From: Charina bottae
Taxonomy: Eukaryota; Chordata; Lepidosauria; Squamata; Charinaidae
Direction: 5' to 3'
Length of the DNA stretch: 64,000 nt
NCBI GenBank assembly: GCA_023362775.1
Contig: JALMGJ010000014.1
Coordinates: 558,001-622,000 of the forward strand
The translations under genes were made by a program, and so were the position numbers. The notes under the pieces were generated by a model. It was not told the origin of the DNA, ran no database searches, and worked only from the letters and a program-made list of their open reading frames with translations. Shown here in pieces: positions 44,709-56,627 of this stretch. The first letter of the stretch is position 1. Each line of letters starts with the position of its first letter.

Positions 44709-45887
44709 GCTGACACTAGGACCCCAGCCTAGCTGTTTTGCAGATGGTTCTGCTCTGCTTCCTCTCGGCACTCAGGTGTGGGCCAAGCTGCCCACCCATC
44801 TGCTCCACCAGCCACTGCCCGGGCTGGCTGACCCACCCAGTCAAACCTACAAACAAGTCTGCACCCCTCCCACATTTAATTTCAACTCTGAGCTGAGCAT
44901 GTGAATTCTAATCGCTTCTCCTCCGCACCTGTATTGCTCAAATGATGAGGTGAAGGCTTGTGTCTGATTAGCAATCTCCCTCATTTGTCCCTCTGCAAAA
45001 AAAAAAAACAAAAAAAAACAGAAGGCATAATTGCTTCCAATTTTTCCATATTAGGAGCAACACATCCTTCTCAAAGAGCCGGAATGGTTCACTTGCACGC
45101 ACAGCCACCTTCTGTTCCGTCAGAGCGTTCAGTTTCCTAAGCATAATAAACGGAGAAGTAGAAATAGCAGCACTTCATGGATGGAAGGCAAGCGAACATC
45201 AGGCGTTCCAACGTGGGGCTGAGAATAGCCTCAAACAGCCATTAAATTGTTTGTAAGACAGGGAGGCAAGAAACAGGGTAATTGAATCAAATTCTTTTGC
45301 CCCCGTTGGTATCCCCATGTCGATAAATTAACTCCCGTGGAGAAGCATAAAACTTTCCTGAGGATGGGAGGCCTATAATTTGGAAAAAGAAAGGCTTCAT
45401 CTCATGATACATACATGCTTTCAACATCTGAAGAATCCCAAGTGTTCCTAAAAAAAAACAGGAAGGAAGGATGGATGTTTCTAGTCCTTAAGCTAATGAA
45501 AGGCTATAGAATTTCAGCAGAATTTGCAATGATCAGACTTGAAATCCTGTTTCAAGCCACTGCAGTTTCTGACATTTCCTCCTACAGCCTTTTAAATTCT
45601 GGACCATCTTCTGTCAAGTCAGAGGCTGAAGGTTGCAGCTGATTTCATCAGTGGAAGTAATAATGAATGGGTTGGTTAAGGAAAGAAAATGACATCCAAA
45701 AAAGATCATGCACAAAACGCCCTATTTCTCAAAACAAAATTCTAAAACTGAGTTTGCTTCCCCCACCCCACCCGATGTGATGCCAACACAGAACAATCCA
45801 ATCCAATGTAACTAATACTATAATCCAAACCTTACCGTTTGCACCCATGGCAGGACCTCTCAACGCATAGCCAGGCTGGGTTCATAA
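44709..45887. other. unique stretch containing a possible conserved block
   Basis: No gene or repeat is recognised. An A-rich run lies at 44998-45020. The 45020-45400 part is listed separately as a regulatory candidate. Confidence 0.4.
45020..45400. promoter_or_regulatory. candidate conserved non-coding block
   Basis: The block is repeat-free, with GGCATAATTGCTTCC (45023), CAGCCATTAAATTGTTTG (45237), GGGTAATTGAATCAAATTC (45277) and GATAAATTAACTCCCG (45321). The motif density resembles developmental enhancers. Inference only. Confidence 0.25.
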
Positions 45888-46004
45888 AGGTAAAGGTTCC
45901 CCCCGCAGAATTGTGCAGTCGTGTCCGACTCTAGGGGCCGGTGCTCATCTCCGTTTGTTAGCCAAAGAGCCAGCATTGTCCGAAGATGCTTCCACGGTCA
46001 CACA
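45888..46004 (-). mobile_element. Sauria-type SINE, 3' part only
   Basis: AAAGGTAAAGGTTCCCC, CGTGTCCGACTCTAGGGG, CATCTCCGTTTG and GTCCGAAGATGCTTCC form the inverse of the SINE 3' half. The match stops at CACGGTCA (46004), next to the LTR-like segment. Confidence 0.8.
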
Positions 46005-46024
46005 ACATGCTAAATTAGGCTATT

Positions 46025-46470
46025 GTCAGGAAAACTGGCTAAGAACCACGCTGAGCCAGAGTTACAGCTCTAGTTTCTTTATTGTTCTTATCATATACAG
46101 AATCTTGCCAGTCTAAAGGTACCCTAACTGATCTCAGGGGGAAAATACTCCTGGGACTCTAGGGCAGGGCCAGCCTGACTTTCTTTGTCGGCCTGCTAAG
46201 GCTTTCAATGCTGTGAGAACGCTTATCTCCCTGGAATGTGCTCCCTCCTTCTTCAGCTCCGAGATCCACCACAGCTATGGACCAACCAGATTCAGTGTGT
46301 TGTGGGAACCCAAACATTGTGGTAGGCACGTGACATGATCCATCAAGTGAAGCTATGTAATGTGGTTGGTTTATTTCATGGAGTAGGTGTGTGATGTGAT
46401 TGCATTTTGCTCACATGAATTTAGGGTTTAATGATTGTGTGAATCCTGCCTCTATCTCTGCTCTGTTGGA
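46025..46470 (-). mobile_element. probable solo LTR of an endogenous retrovirus-like element
   Basis: On the minus strand the segment ends ...AACAATAAAGAAAC, then GCTGTAACTCTGGC and GCCAGTTTTCCTGACA (46025-46040). This is a polyadenylation signal, a short R-U5 and a terminal CA. The 5' boundary (near 46470) is uncertain, and I see no internal viral genes. It is a non-coding remnant. Confidence 0.42.
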
Positions 46471-46490
46471 GAGATTGCTGAAGAAGCTGA

Positions 46491-47230
46491 GTTGTTGTTT
46501 ATTCGTTCAGTCGTTTCCAACTCTTCGTGACTTCATGGACCAGTCCACGCCAGAGCTCTCTGTCGGCCGTCACCATCCCCAGCTCCCCAATGGTTGAGTC
46601 CGTCACCTCCAGAATACCATCCATCCATCTTGCCCTTGGTCGGCCCCTCTTCCTTTTGCCTTCCACTTTCCCTAGCATCAGCTTCTTCTCCAGGGTATCC
46701 TGTCTTCTCATTATGTGGCCAAAGTACTTCAGTTTTGCCTTTAATATCATTCCCTCAAGTGAGCAGTCTGGCTTGATTTCCTGGAGTATGGACTGGTTTG
46801 ATCTTCTTGCAGTCCAAGGCACTCTCAGAATTTTCCTCCAACACCACAGTTCAAAAGCATCTATCTTCCTTCGCTCAGCCTTCCTTATGGTCCAGCTCTC
46901 GCAGCCATAGGTTACTACAGGGAATACCATTGCTTTAACTATGCGGACCTTTGTTGTCAGTGTGATGTCTCTGCTCTTAACTATTTTATCAAGATTTGCC
47001 ATTGCTCTCCTCCCAAGAAGTAGACGTCTTCTGATTTCCTGGCTGCAGTCAGCGTCTGCAGTAATCTTTGCGCCTAGAAATACAAAGTCTGTCACTGCCT
47101 CCACTTTTTCTCCCTCTATTTGCCAGTCATCAATCAAGCTCGTTGCCATAATCTTGGTTTTTTTGAGGTTTAACTGCAACCCAGCTTTTGCACTTTCTTC
47201 TTTCACCTTCGTCATAGCTGAGTAGATGCA
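46491..47230 (-). mobile_element. BovB (RTE) LINE 3' part with open reading frame
   Basis: The minus strand is open for 269 codons (46499-47308); homology starts at about residue 28. In order: KEESAKAGLQLNLKKTKIMA (end of the palm domain), VTDFVFLGAKI, EIRRRLLLGRRAMANLDKI, KAMVFPVVTYGCESW, DAFELWCWRKILRVPWTARR, KYFGHIMRRQDTLEKKLMLG and the terminal ELWRGLVHEVTKSWKRL. This is the thumb and C-terminus of BovB reverse transcriptase; the YADD catalytic block and the endonuclease are missing. The DNA ends in the inverse of ...CGACTGAACGAATAAACAAC. No stop interrupts the homologous part, so the insertion is fairly young. Confidence 0.92.
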
Positions 47231-47534
47231 GGAAAAGCCCTGCTTTCCTGCATCGCCGTCACAACCTGCAATCTTTAGGGAACAACCATTTCTCAAATGG
47301 CAGAACAAGATTCAGAGGAAAAGCTGGAGGGGTACATTTGTAGGGATCATCACTTTTTTCCCCTCCTGGTCTTCCTGTCTCTCCATTTCAGAGATTTGCT
47401 GAGAAGAGTGGAGGATTTGATGGTCCCTATAGGAACCCAACTCCATTACTTTGGAAAATCAATGGGAACACTGCGTTTTAGAGTTGCTCGCAGCACCATA
47501 CGGGCAATGCCACACTAACAATTACTCTGTAGAC

Positions 47535-47649
47535 CAGTGTTTCTCAACCTCAACAAGTTTAAGACGGTTGGACTTCAACTCATGCTGGCTGGATTATTCT
47601 GGGAGTTGAAGTCCACCCATCTTAAACTTGTTGAGGTGGAGCAGCACTG
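47535..47649. mobile_element. hAT palindromic miniature element, 3
   Basis: CAGTGTTTCTCAACCTCAAC to the inverse, with a decayed right end (GGTGGAGCAGCACTG). The flanks CTGTAGAC and CTGCAGAC match in 7 of 8 bases. Confidence 0.85.
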
Positions 47650-48267
47650 CTGCAGACAAACCAACTGACCCAGAAGGGAGGTGGTATAATTTCTTCCCTT
47701 CCCTCTCCTCCTCCTCCATGCAAATTGAACTGAGTCTTGCAGCTAAGATGAGAAGCAGTTTCTCCCAAATCCTTAGCAACTACATTTAGAATGGATGCAG
47801 GAACCACTGAGATGCTTCTCAGCTGCAGACTGTGTGCTGATCTGAATGCATGCATTCCAGACATTCTCTGCTCGAGGCCTCATTTTCTTCCCCCATGAGG
47901 ATTTTGAATGGAAACAGATATTGTTAAAGCAAAGCAAAAGTGATTATTCCCAATTCAGATTAAATGAAGTTGCTCAAAGGTGGTATTTCTTGGCTGAAAG
48001 GGTATGAGACAAAAAATAGCCCTAATGTTCTCACAAAAGAAGTGCTTGTACATGGGAAATGCATACAAAAATTGGAAGCTGCTGGAATCAGCACAGGAGC
48101 ACTATCAGTTAAGTGGGACAGTCCAAGTGGACATGCCCAGTGATGCCCAGAACTTCTCCACTTCAGATAAAGGAAGGTAAAGCTGCATCACTTGGGTGGA
48201 CGCTTGTAATGCCGTTGCCATCCCTACCACCACGAAATGAGTTTGAGCTTACTTCGGCAATAGGGCA

Positions 48268-48318
48268 TCCCACAGACTTTCAAAAGTGGTTGCAAATGTC
48301 ATATTCCACCCATTCCAC
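48268..48318 (+). repeat. direct repeat, copy 1
   Basis: CCCACAGACTTTCAAAAGTG ... AATGTCATATTCCACCC closely resembles 48830-48877 in the same orientation, 560 bp away. The family is unknown. Confidence 0.6.
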
Positions 48319-48829
48319 TGCACCACAACCATGCAGTCAAGAGCCCCCTTTTCACATGCATCACCCATGCGCACAACGAGGGTGGGGTTTCCATCACTTG
48401 GTCTCAGCCACCATCTTGATTTCGGTGACTCACCTCCCTGATTCCCCTGCTCCACAACGGCACTCCCATTTTCTATTCACGTTATTAGGTTGTCTTTCAA
48501 AGCCAGCGAGAGCTAGAGGCAGCTTTGATGGAGAGCGCATCCGGTCTGGTTGCCATAGGAACTAAAGAAGGCAACTTGGCTCGGCTGGAGACAGTGATGT
48601 CTTCTGTATGACTGGGGGGGGGGGGACTCAGTAGAGAAGAAAGAAGGAAGCAGAAACGAGCTGCCTAAATGTGAGGGGTGGCCGAGAGCTGTGGCTTTTT
48701 AGCCCAGGAACACAGAGGGATCTTTGGATCGAGAAGCCTCGAGATGGTTTAAATAGGAATGAGGATGAACATCCGGGATGCCCGACCTAAGCCCAGGGCC
48801 ATAAGAGGCCCCTAAAATCCTTAAATGTG

Positions 48830-48877
48830 GCCCCACAGACTTCCAAAAGTGGTTGTAAGTGTCATATTCCATCCAGC
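48830..48877 (+). repeat. direct repeat, copy 2
   Basis: CCCACAGACTTCCAAAAGTG ... AGTGTCATATTCCATCC, the partner of 48268-48318. Confidence 0.6.
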
Positions 48878-50577
48878 GAAGTAGGAAATATATTACATGC
48901 ATGGCTACGGAGTAATCTTTTATTTTATTTTAAAATGAATGCTGGTCTCCTCATTTATCTTTATTTTCATGCTATTTTTCGTATTTCATGCAGCCTCCGA
49001 CATGCAGTTTGAAAGCCAGGGTGTTAACTGGGCCAAGCGGCTCACCTCTATCTCTAGGAGAGTGGACCCAGCCCCCTTTCCAGGGAAGCTGTGAGCCCAG
49101 GGAAATGCCAGAGTTTTTTTGCAGGGGCACAGCAGACCAGAACAACTATGAGACTTCCTTTCTCCACCATTTCCCTGTTCATGGATTAAACATTTGCCAA
49201 AGCTGGATGGTCCTCCAGATCTCCTCCCTTCACTCCACCAAGCCTAGACTTATCAAAGCTCCTTTGAAGAGAAGCATCTAATTTGTGGGGAAAGCTGCTT
49301 TTCCTGAAATGAACTCACACTCCTCTCTATTATCCTGGCACATCACTCAGCACCACAACTTTTCTGCTGAGGAGCGATTCACTTAACTCAGCAACACTGG
49401 AAGGGTTAAATATGGATTCGGGGAGAACGTGGGAGATGAGAAGGCCCCATTTCTAACTCCTCTCCTTTGAGCAACGCTGCTGTTTTCTGAGGTGTGACTA
49501 GGAACTCAAGAGCAAAGCCATCCCCGTTGGTGAGTTTGTCTGAACAAGCCAGTGCAAAACAAGCTTTGATGCCAATCATTTTCCGAACAAAGGCATTAAT
49601 TGCAAGACAACAGCCCCTCCTATGCAGCTTCAAAGTGTTCATGATCCTTCATTCCACCCTAAGCCAGAAGAGCTTATTTATATCTTTGTTTTTACATAAA
49701 ACATGGGCTTTTCAATAAAGGCACCAAGATCACAACACTTTCTCTCCAGGAAAGTCCATTTTCTGTCAAAATCCCAGTTTTTAAATATTTCTAAGGAGGC
49801 AGGAAAGTTGGTCTTTCGTAGCATAACAAACAGTCTCATGGCAACTTAAAAATAAACCAGTTTTATGATCACAAGTTTCGTTGATCGAAGCCTGATTTGA
49901 AAAGGAGAAGACGTTGAGCTATTAAAAAAAGGTGGTGGGATAATATCACTGATCAGTCTCCACACTGTCACAGAATTCTTTGGTTAGGCGTTTGATTTGC
50001 TTTAACTCCATTTTTGAGAGTCGGATGATGAAAAGGCTAAAAAAAAACCCCTCCCAATAAAAAATGGCTGCCTTTTTTTTACAACGGGAGTGCAAAATCT
50101 ATAGCTGTGTCCTGCTGTGACTTTTATTGCCACCTTCAGTCTGCTCCAAGTTCTTCCCATCCAGCCATCCAAGGATTTCGATCTTGCTTCCACACAGAGA
50201 AGCGTTTCACTAATAAACTTCTAATCATTGTGGCTTCAGGAACACCCACTGCAAAAGTTAATTGTGCTCATCTGGGTGAGCCTTTGCCCCTGCTGACACC
50301 CAAAATTTAGGTTGAGGGAGAGTTTCACACTCACGCCTAAAGAAAAAGCAACAGGGGGCAGATAAATTTGCTGGGGCTGTCACAAGGAAGAGGACCGTGC
50401 CAAAATGCAACAGGGCCGTTGTCTGTAGCAGCTTTCTGTATTCTGTTGTTTGCAAGAACTAGCATTATCTGTTTCTTGCTCTTTATTACCTGAGCATTTA
50501 ACACTAGACGGATGCACAGAATGTAAAGTGGCAACAGCTGAGTAGGTTGTTGGATATTTGTGAAATGTAAGTTTTGA

Positions 50578-50630
<53 letters not shown>
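50578..50630. repeat. (TTA)n microsatellite
   Basis: About 15 TTA units followed by a short TA stretch. Confidence 0.96.
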
Positions 50631-52811
50631 GGGTGGCTCTCTAATCCCAATTTGTTGTCTCTTTAGATGCTTTCCAAAAAAAACCCCAGCAAGCTAGTTG
50701 ATGTGCAAATCTTGTGTAATTTGCTTCTCCGGTGCCATATGTTTTCCTTACCTTGTTACTGACGGTAATGAATGAACTTCCCACAAAATATTGGAAGTGA
50801 TTTATTTTCCGTTGCTCAGCTACAGTCCCCAATCTACTATTTTTGGCTTGGTATTCCTGCATGTAATGTCAATTTATGAAATAACGTATCCAGAACCCAA
50901 CACAAGCAAATGGGGGAGTTGCAGCTGAGATGGGATTTTATAGAAATCCAACATGATTTTTTATTTTTTTTTTGAAACAGAGGCATGTGATGCCTGTTTT
51001 TTATATGTCAATTTCAATCATGGCAATCATACCGGTGATTTTGCAGATCAAATTGTTAGTTTTTGACATGCAAAAATCAACGCCATTGATCGGGCTGTCT
51101 ATTATATCATTGGACACATTGGTTAAAAAATGGATTAGTGTAATCAGAAATTGAAAGCTTGCAAGCATATTAAAGAGGGAACCTTACAAACATGCGATGC
51201 ACCTAATTTTCTAAACTTCAGAGCTACCCCAAAAATCCAAAGCCTAACCCAGAACTGGTATCTCCACACACCAATTGCCTTTTTTGCCCTCCAATGACTC
51301 CTTTTCAAAATTAGCTTTCTCTGGCATCACAGTTCTACCCCAGTTTCGGCTTCCCCCTTCTTTCTCATCATCACATCCAATCACACACCAGTGATAGACA
51401 AGTTTGCGAATCTCATCTTACTCTTGGTTTAAAAGTTTTATAGGTTTTATTTCCATAATTGTTTACTTTTTCTCCTTCCTTTTTTGTCTGTCTTCTGATC
51501 CTCCTCCCACCCCCATCACCTTGCCCTGCCACCTCCTCTCTCTCTTCGTGTATTTACCTCTGCCTCTTTTTGCAATGCTGCGCCTCATTCTGTAAGAATA
51601 AAATTAATTATAAACCAGAAATGTGGTGGAAAGCGAAGAACTGTAGCCTTGCTTTGGTGGGAAGGAGATGGTCTGTAACTTTTATTTGGCTTTCATTGAG
51701 TGATATAGTAATCTGCCTTTTAATTCATCCAATCTCTGAGGCTTCAAGTGAGTGATGGAGTTAACAATCCCCCACATATAAAACAGCCAATTAAAAATTA
51801 AACCATTATTCTACCAGAGTAGCTATATCTGCTTGCGGAAAAATGACTGGACGTTGAGGTTATAATGAAGAAACCAGGTTCCGTTTTGAGTTCCTGCAGC
51901 TAATAGAGAAATCAAAATGGTGCCTTTGAAAAAGGTGTTGTAATCGGAGATTACAAGAATCAAGGAGGATGGAAATGAATCAGCTTCAGAACTTGTACCT
52001 GAGCCAAGATCTCTTTTAACAAGTTAGCAAAAGAATCCTCCTCCGCCATCTTTCCTGGCTCAACAGATAGTGACGCAGTACAAGTTAAACTAACTGTTGA
52101 CCATTTAGATCTAGTTGCCATGCCAATAGCTCATTAAAAACCAGATAATATGTAATAAAAAAAATTAATTACCCAGTGAGCAAAGTCTTTACCCACAGAG
52201 TCCGATAATTCAGAAGTTTGAAAGCCCTTTAATCAAGAGAGAAGTGAAAGACGTGTCCTACAGCACCAGCCCAAAACTGGACGACTGCTGATTCCTGGCA
52301 AAACAAGCAGCAGAAGATTAAGACCCCATAAGCTTCCCTTCTTCTATTATGGACTGGGTTTTTTACTTCTGCGACTGAGAAGCGCTAACCAGTCTTATGG
52401 AAGGTGGATTTTCTCAAGCAAAGAATAAGGAATAGGTGAGAGAAGAATTTGGAATCCAAAAGGTGGTCTGGTGTTCAGCAGGACATGAAGAGAGAACAAA
52501 CAGGAAGAAAAAAATCTGTACCTGTCTTGAAAATCATCTCTTCTCCTCTTGTCAAAATGCATCAGGGAGTGGTCCAAAGGGCCGTGGCACTCTCCACTGA
52601 ACGGCATGTGGTGTGTTTTCTGCAACTCTCGGCTGAATTGCATTGAATTAAAGTGTGTAAGTGCCAGGGCATGTTGCCTTTCAATTGTTGTGTTCGTAGA
52701 AGTAGAAAGGATTGATATGGCAGGAAAAAGCCTGGAGGGAGAAGAATTTATGATCCTAAAAGTGCCAGAGCTTGGAATAGAATGAAGCATTCAGGGGTAT
52801 GTGGGGGGGGG

Positions 52812-52870
52812 GGTAAAAAATGTCAAGATGGCAGCTGTGATTGCATGATTAAAGAGCTGCTGAGGTGCAG
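52812..52870. mobile_element. AAGATGGC-ended miniature element, half copy
   Basis: GGGGTAAAAAATGTCAAGAT then GGCAGCTGTGATTGCATGATT matches the left end of the element at 39977. No right end is found. Confidence 0.45.
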
Positions 52871-53996
52871 GGCACCACCCCACCTGCCACAGACCCCCCT
52901 GGAGGCATTTAAGTTATTCTATTCAAGTAGCCTTTTCTTTTCACTACTAGAAAGTGGTTTCTTTTATTTGTTTATTTGTGTTTTTCAGCTGCAGAGATGC
53001 AATGCATTTCATCAGAGGGATACCAATAGGCAGCAATTTGTCAGAGAAAGAGCCAGAATCAAAACAATTGTTCGAAAAGTTGGCCAAACATAAGGGGAAC
53101 TGCAAGGTGGCAAATTAAGACCATAATGGAACAGAGGAAACGGGGCCTTTCCATCCAACCTTGGCATCTACTGGATGAGCTGGGTTTGATGTCCACGTTG
53201 GACCCTTGAGCGCAATTCCAAGGATCCCCTTTCAAGGGCTGTGTTGCTCCCATGCCAGTCCTCTGAGCTGCATCAGGAAGAAGCACGAAAAAGGCCTCTG
53301 GCCCTTTTGGTGTCTCACAACATTAATAGCTGACAATAAGGTTCATTCTGTTGACCCACCTCCATCCTTTCTACAGAGGAAACGGTGGGACCAGGGCCTC
53401 CATAAGGCTTTAGTAATGTATGAATCAGAAAAATGTCAAAGATTCCAATTGTGTTTATTGGTCAGAAGTAACTGGGTGAATGTCCATGCCACGTGGGACG
53501 TATCAAATCTATAAATTAGGTGAGTAGAAAATTTCAAAGCAGTCTCTCGATGACTTTAGCAAATAACCCATTCCATCTGCCTGCTGTGGATATTTCCCTC
53601 TCCTCTAAATGCTAACGTGTTTATTTCCATTTGCCTGTCTGAAGTGCTTAATGAAAGAAGACTCCATCAGCTCCAATTGGTTATGTCAGAAGGTGCAAGA
53701 ATCATTAAATACCAGAGAAGAAAGGTTAGTTCAACCCTCTTAGCCGCTGATAATGCAAGGACCAAAGGGGATGGACACTTCATTTGCATCCTCTGCTTTT
53801 TCCTGACAAAACTATTTCAACTCCATTCTCAGTTCATTTGCTAAAGTCACACCAGGATGAGCAAGTTTGTCAAAGTAATATGGGGGCCGCCATTTTCCAT
53901 TTGAGAAGCTGACAAGAAGGAAATAGAAGGCAGAAAAGACTCGAGACTCTCCAAACATTTGGGAACGTGCCCCTAGGTTTCCAACATTCACTAGAG

Positions 53997-54220
53997 CAGA
54001 GCTTTCCAAACTGTGTGTGGCGACACAAAAGTGTGTCGCCCCACACACAGTCTGGTGTGTCGCGACACAACCCAGAAGCGCTGATCATCATCAGCGCTTC
54101 CGGGTTTTCCTGCGGCGACACACCAACGGCGGTGCGCAAAAACTGAAAGCGGCAGCAGCGCTTCCCGGTTTTTGCAACAGCGGTTGGTGTGTCGCCGCGG
54201 GAAAACTTTGGAAAGCCCTG
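53997..54220. mobile_element. hAT element with GGCGACACAC repeats, copy 2
   Basis: CAGAGCTTTCCAAACTG to CTTTGGAAAGCCCTG, with the perfect 8-bp duplication CACTAGAG (53989-53996, 54221-54228). A TGATCATCATCA hairpin flanked by AGCGCTTCCGGGTT words lies inside. Confidence 0.93.
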
Positions 54221-54959
54221 CACTAGAGCCTCATTCTCTTTGACCTGCCATTACTCCTTCAAGTTCCTATAAGCATATCACCTTGACCTAAAGAATACTC
54301 AACAACAACAAAAGGTAATAATAACTGCCCAGTTCCATGACAAAATGACTGTGGATACAATGTACTTATCCAAGCCATTGAGAAAATGATTATCTGCATT
54401 CTCACAACATACTAAGCTTGTTTACTTTTATCCTTGATTCTTTGTATGCCATTTAACCCAATTGATTGGGTTAAATTAGGGTTCCATGTATTGTACAAAT
54501 AAAGATTAGGAGATTAAGAAGGATCCACTAAATACTTCTTAGTAGCACTCCTTGGTACTTGGCACCAAAGAATTTTGGTGAGAAGTTTTATTGACATTCA
54601 GGAGCACGTACCAGCAAAGCTCTGCACAAGCAAAGCCCTGTCACCTACAGACTCTCCAGCAGGCTTCTCTGAAGTTTAATTGATGGGCATCAGTTCAAGA
54701 AGTAAGGCTACGAAGTCTGCCAGCCCCAATCTTGTCTCACAGCCCTCTGTAGGGGGGCCTCTGTGCGCCTGACCCAGGAAAAGTCAGATGTAGACAGACA
54801 CCCACATCCCAGGAGGTGGCCATCACGTCACGCAATCCCACCCAGGCTTAAGAGAGAGTGACCTTCAGCTTCCTGGATCTCGCGCCTCCCCAGCTACGGC
54901 TGCCCTGTATTGACACGGCTGGTCCATAATTGTCAACAGCGCAACTGTCTTGGCCCTGC

Positions 54960-55260
54960 CTTGGATCTATTACCTTAATTGCTACCCTCTGCGAGCTTTA
55001 CTTTTAAGGTGAGCATTAATTGATTCCAAACTATAATCACAATTATGCCACGTTAGCCTGATTAACACCCTGCCTGATGAATGCCTAAGACGGCGGGAGT
55101 ACCTGCCTCTCCCGGATCCCCCTTTCCAGGAGGGAGGGATGAAATATGTTTTTCTGTTGCAGGTGAAGTACTAATTTCGCTGGAAAATGCCACCACTAAT
55201 GTGCAGCAATTAATACTCTTGTTTGTCCATTTGCAATCATGCATTATTAGCAGAGACAAG
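54960..55260. promoter_or_regulatory. candidate conserved non-coding block
   Basis: The block is unique, with GAGCATTAATTGATTCC (55011), CTATAATCACAATTATGCC (55031), GCAGCAATTAATACTC (55202) and TGCATTATTAGC (55240). It has the densest cluster of TAAT-type words in the window and no repeat. Speculative but the best of these candidates. Confidence 0.3.
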
Positions 55261-55659
55261 AAAAAACAAAAAAATGGCAGGACAAGCCCCCCAGCCCCTC
55301 CCGACTTGTCTTTTGAGTTGGTTTAATTACAATATCAATAAGAAGGGTGTTTTTCCTCCCTACGGTGCTAAGGAAACCCTACGGTTTCCTCCCTACGGCT
55401 ATCAAATGGCTTGCTAGGAAGCCTTAAGATGACCCTCAGCCTCCCTCGTTGCAAGGAATTGGCAGCACAGCCCTCACCATTTTCAGGTAAACCATAATTT
55501 GCATTGTGCAGAAAAGAAAGAAGAAAAATTGCCCCCCTCCTCTCCCACCTCCAAAAAACCAGGTAAAACAAATTGATAGCAGGGTAGAAGAGCTCCATGC
55601 AATCCTGCTTGATCTGAGAGATCACTATTTGAGCTCCAGATTCCTACAGGATGCAAAAG

Positions 55660-55765
55660 CAGTGTTCCCAGCCTTGGCCATCTGGGGCTATGCAAATGGC
55701 TTGTACTGCAACTCCCATCATCCCTGACCGTTCGGCATGGTGGTTGGGATTCATAGGGGTTGCAT
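55660..55765. mobile_element. hAT-type fragment (AACTCCCATCATCCC)
   Basis: CAGTGTTCCCAGCCTTGGCC, CAACTCCCATCATCCCTGACC and GGTTGGGATTCATAGG resemble a common squamate hAT miniature family. It lies directly before the element at 55784. Confidence 0.5.
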
Positions 55766-55783
55766 TAATGAATAGCCCTAGAC

Positions 55784-56044
55784 CAGAGCTTTCCAAACTG
55801 TGTGTCGCAACACAAAAGTGTGTCGCCACACACAGTCTGGTGTGTCGCCACACAACCCGGAAGCGCTGATCATCATCAGCGCTTCTGGGTTTTCCCGCGG
55901 CGACACACCAACTGCAGCGCGCAAAACCTGAAAGCGCAGCAGCGCTTCCGGGTTTTTGCGCGCTGCCGCACTTCCGGGTTTTCCCGCGGCAACACACCAA
56001 CGCCGGTTGGTGTGTCGCCGCGGGAAAAACTTTGGAAAGCCCTG
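55784..56044. mobile_element. hAT element with GGCGACACAC repeats, copy 3
   Basis: CAGAGCTTTCCAAACTG to ACTTTGGAAAGCCCTG, with the perfect 8-bp duplication CCCTAGAC (55776-55783, 56045-56052). Confidence 0.93.
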
Positions 56045-56570
56045 CCCTAGACCGTCGTGGTTAGAAGAGAAACTGCTCTTCGTGACATCTTTCAGAAGAT
56101 TCCTTTCCATCCCAGGTTTTCAGAAGCCTAAACTTGGGCAATGCTCAGGGTCTTTTGTAGGGCGATGCAACTCAAAGGGGGCGGGGCTTTGATTGCATGG
56201 CTGTGGATACCAAATTGACTTTTTTTTGCCTCTCTGTGGATGCCTGTGTGTAGCCCCAACCTCCAGAAAGAGGAAATATGGACACATTCATACACAGAAT
56301 GAATGCCTGCCCCACCAGCTGTGCCTCCAGGTTCCCAAAAAGTGAAGTGTGGCCCTTGGCCCCCCTGCTGCACAGCACTGATTGAAGGGGATGGTTGAGA
56401 ACTCTTTCTAGGCAACGTCTCCGTTTTACCAGCCTTCTCAACCTACAGCAGCTTCTAAGAGTCCTCAGAATATTGTGGCTCACTGTTTGGAATCCATTAT
56501 TTTAGAGATCTATATTGATAGGGAAATATTTACCACCTGTAACTAAAGAGGAGGAGGAGGGAGAGGAGGA

Positions 56571-56573
<3 letters not shown>

Positions 56574-56616
<43 letters not shown>
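56574..56616. repeat. (TA)n microsatellite
   Basis: About 21 TA units, immediately before the target site of the next hAT element. Confidence 0.95.
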
Positions 56617-56619
<3 letters not shown>

Positions 56620-56627
56620 CTGTATAT

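Larger units (their letters stand above)
47658..53988. other. long, mostly unassigned stretch
   Basis: No gene is recognised in 6.3 kb. It contains a duplicated ~48-bp word (48268-48318 and 48830-48877), a G run (48606-48616), a (TTA)n tract (50578-50630), another G run (52802-52812) and half of an AAGATGGC element (52812-52870). Parts 49530-49660 and 51590-51780 look unique and AT-rich, possibly regulatory. A 150-codon frame at 48113-48565 has no domain. Confidence 0.4.

Noticed and set aside
52812..53093. 103-codon frame after a G run
   Set aside because: It overlaps half of a miniature element and shows no domain.
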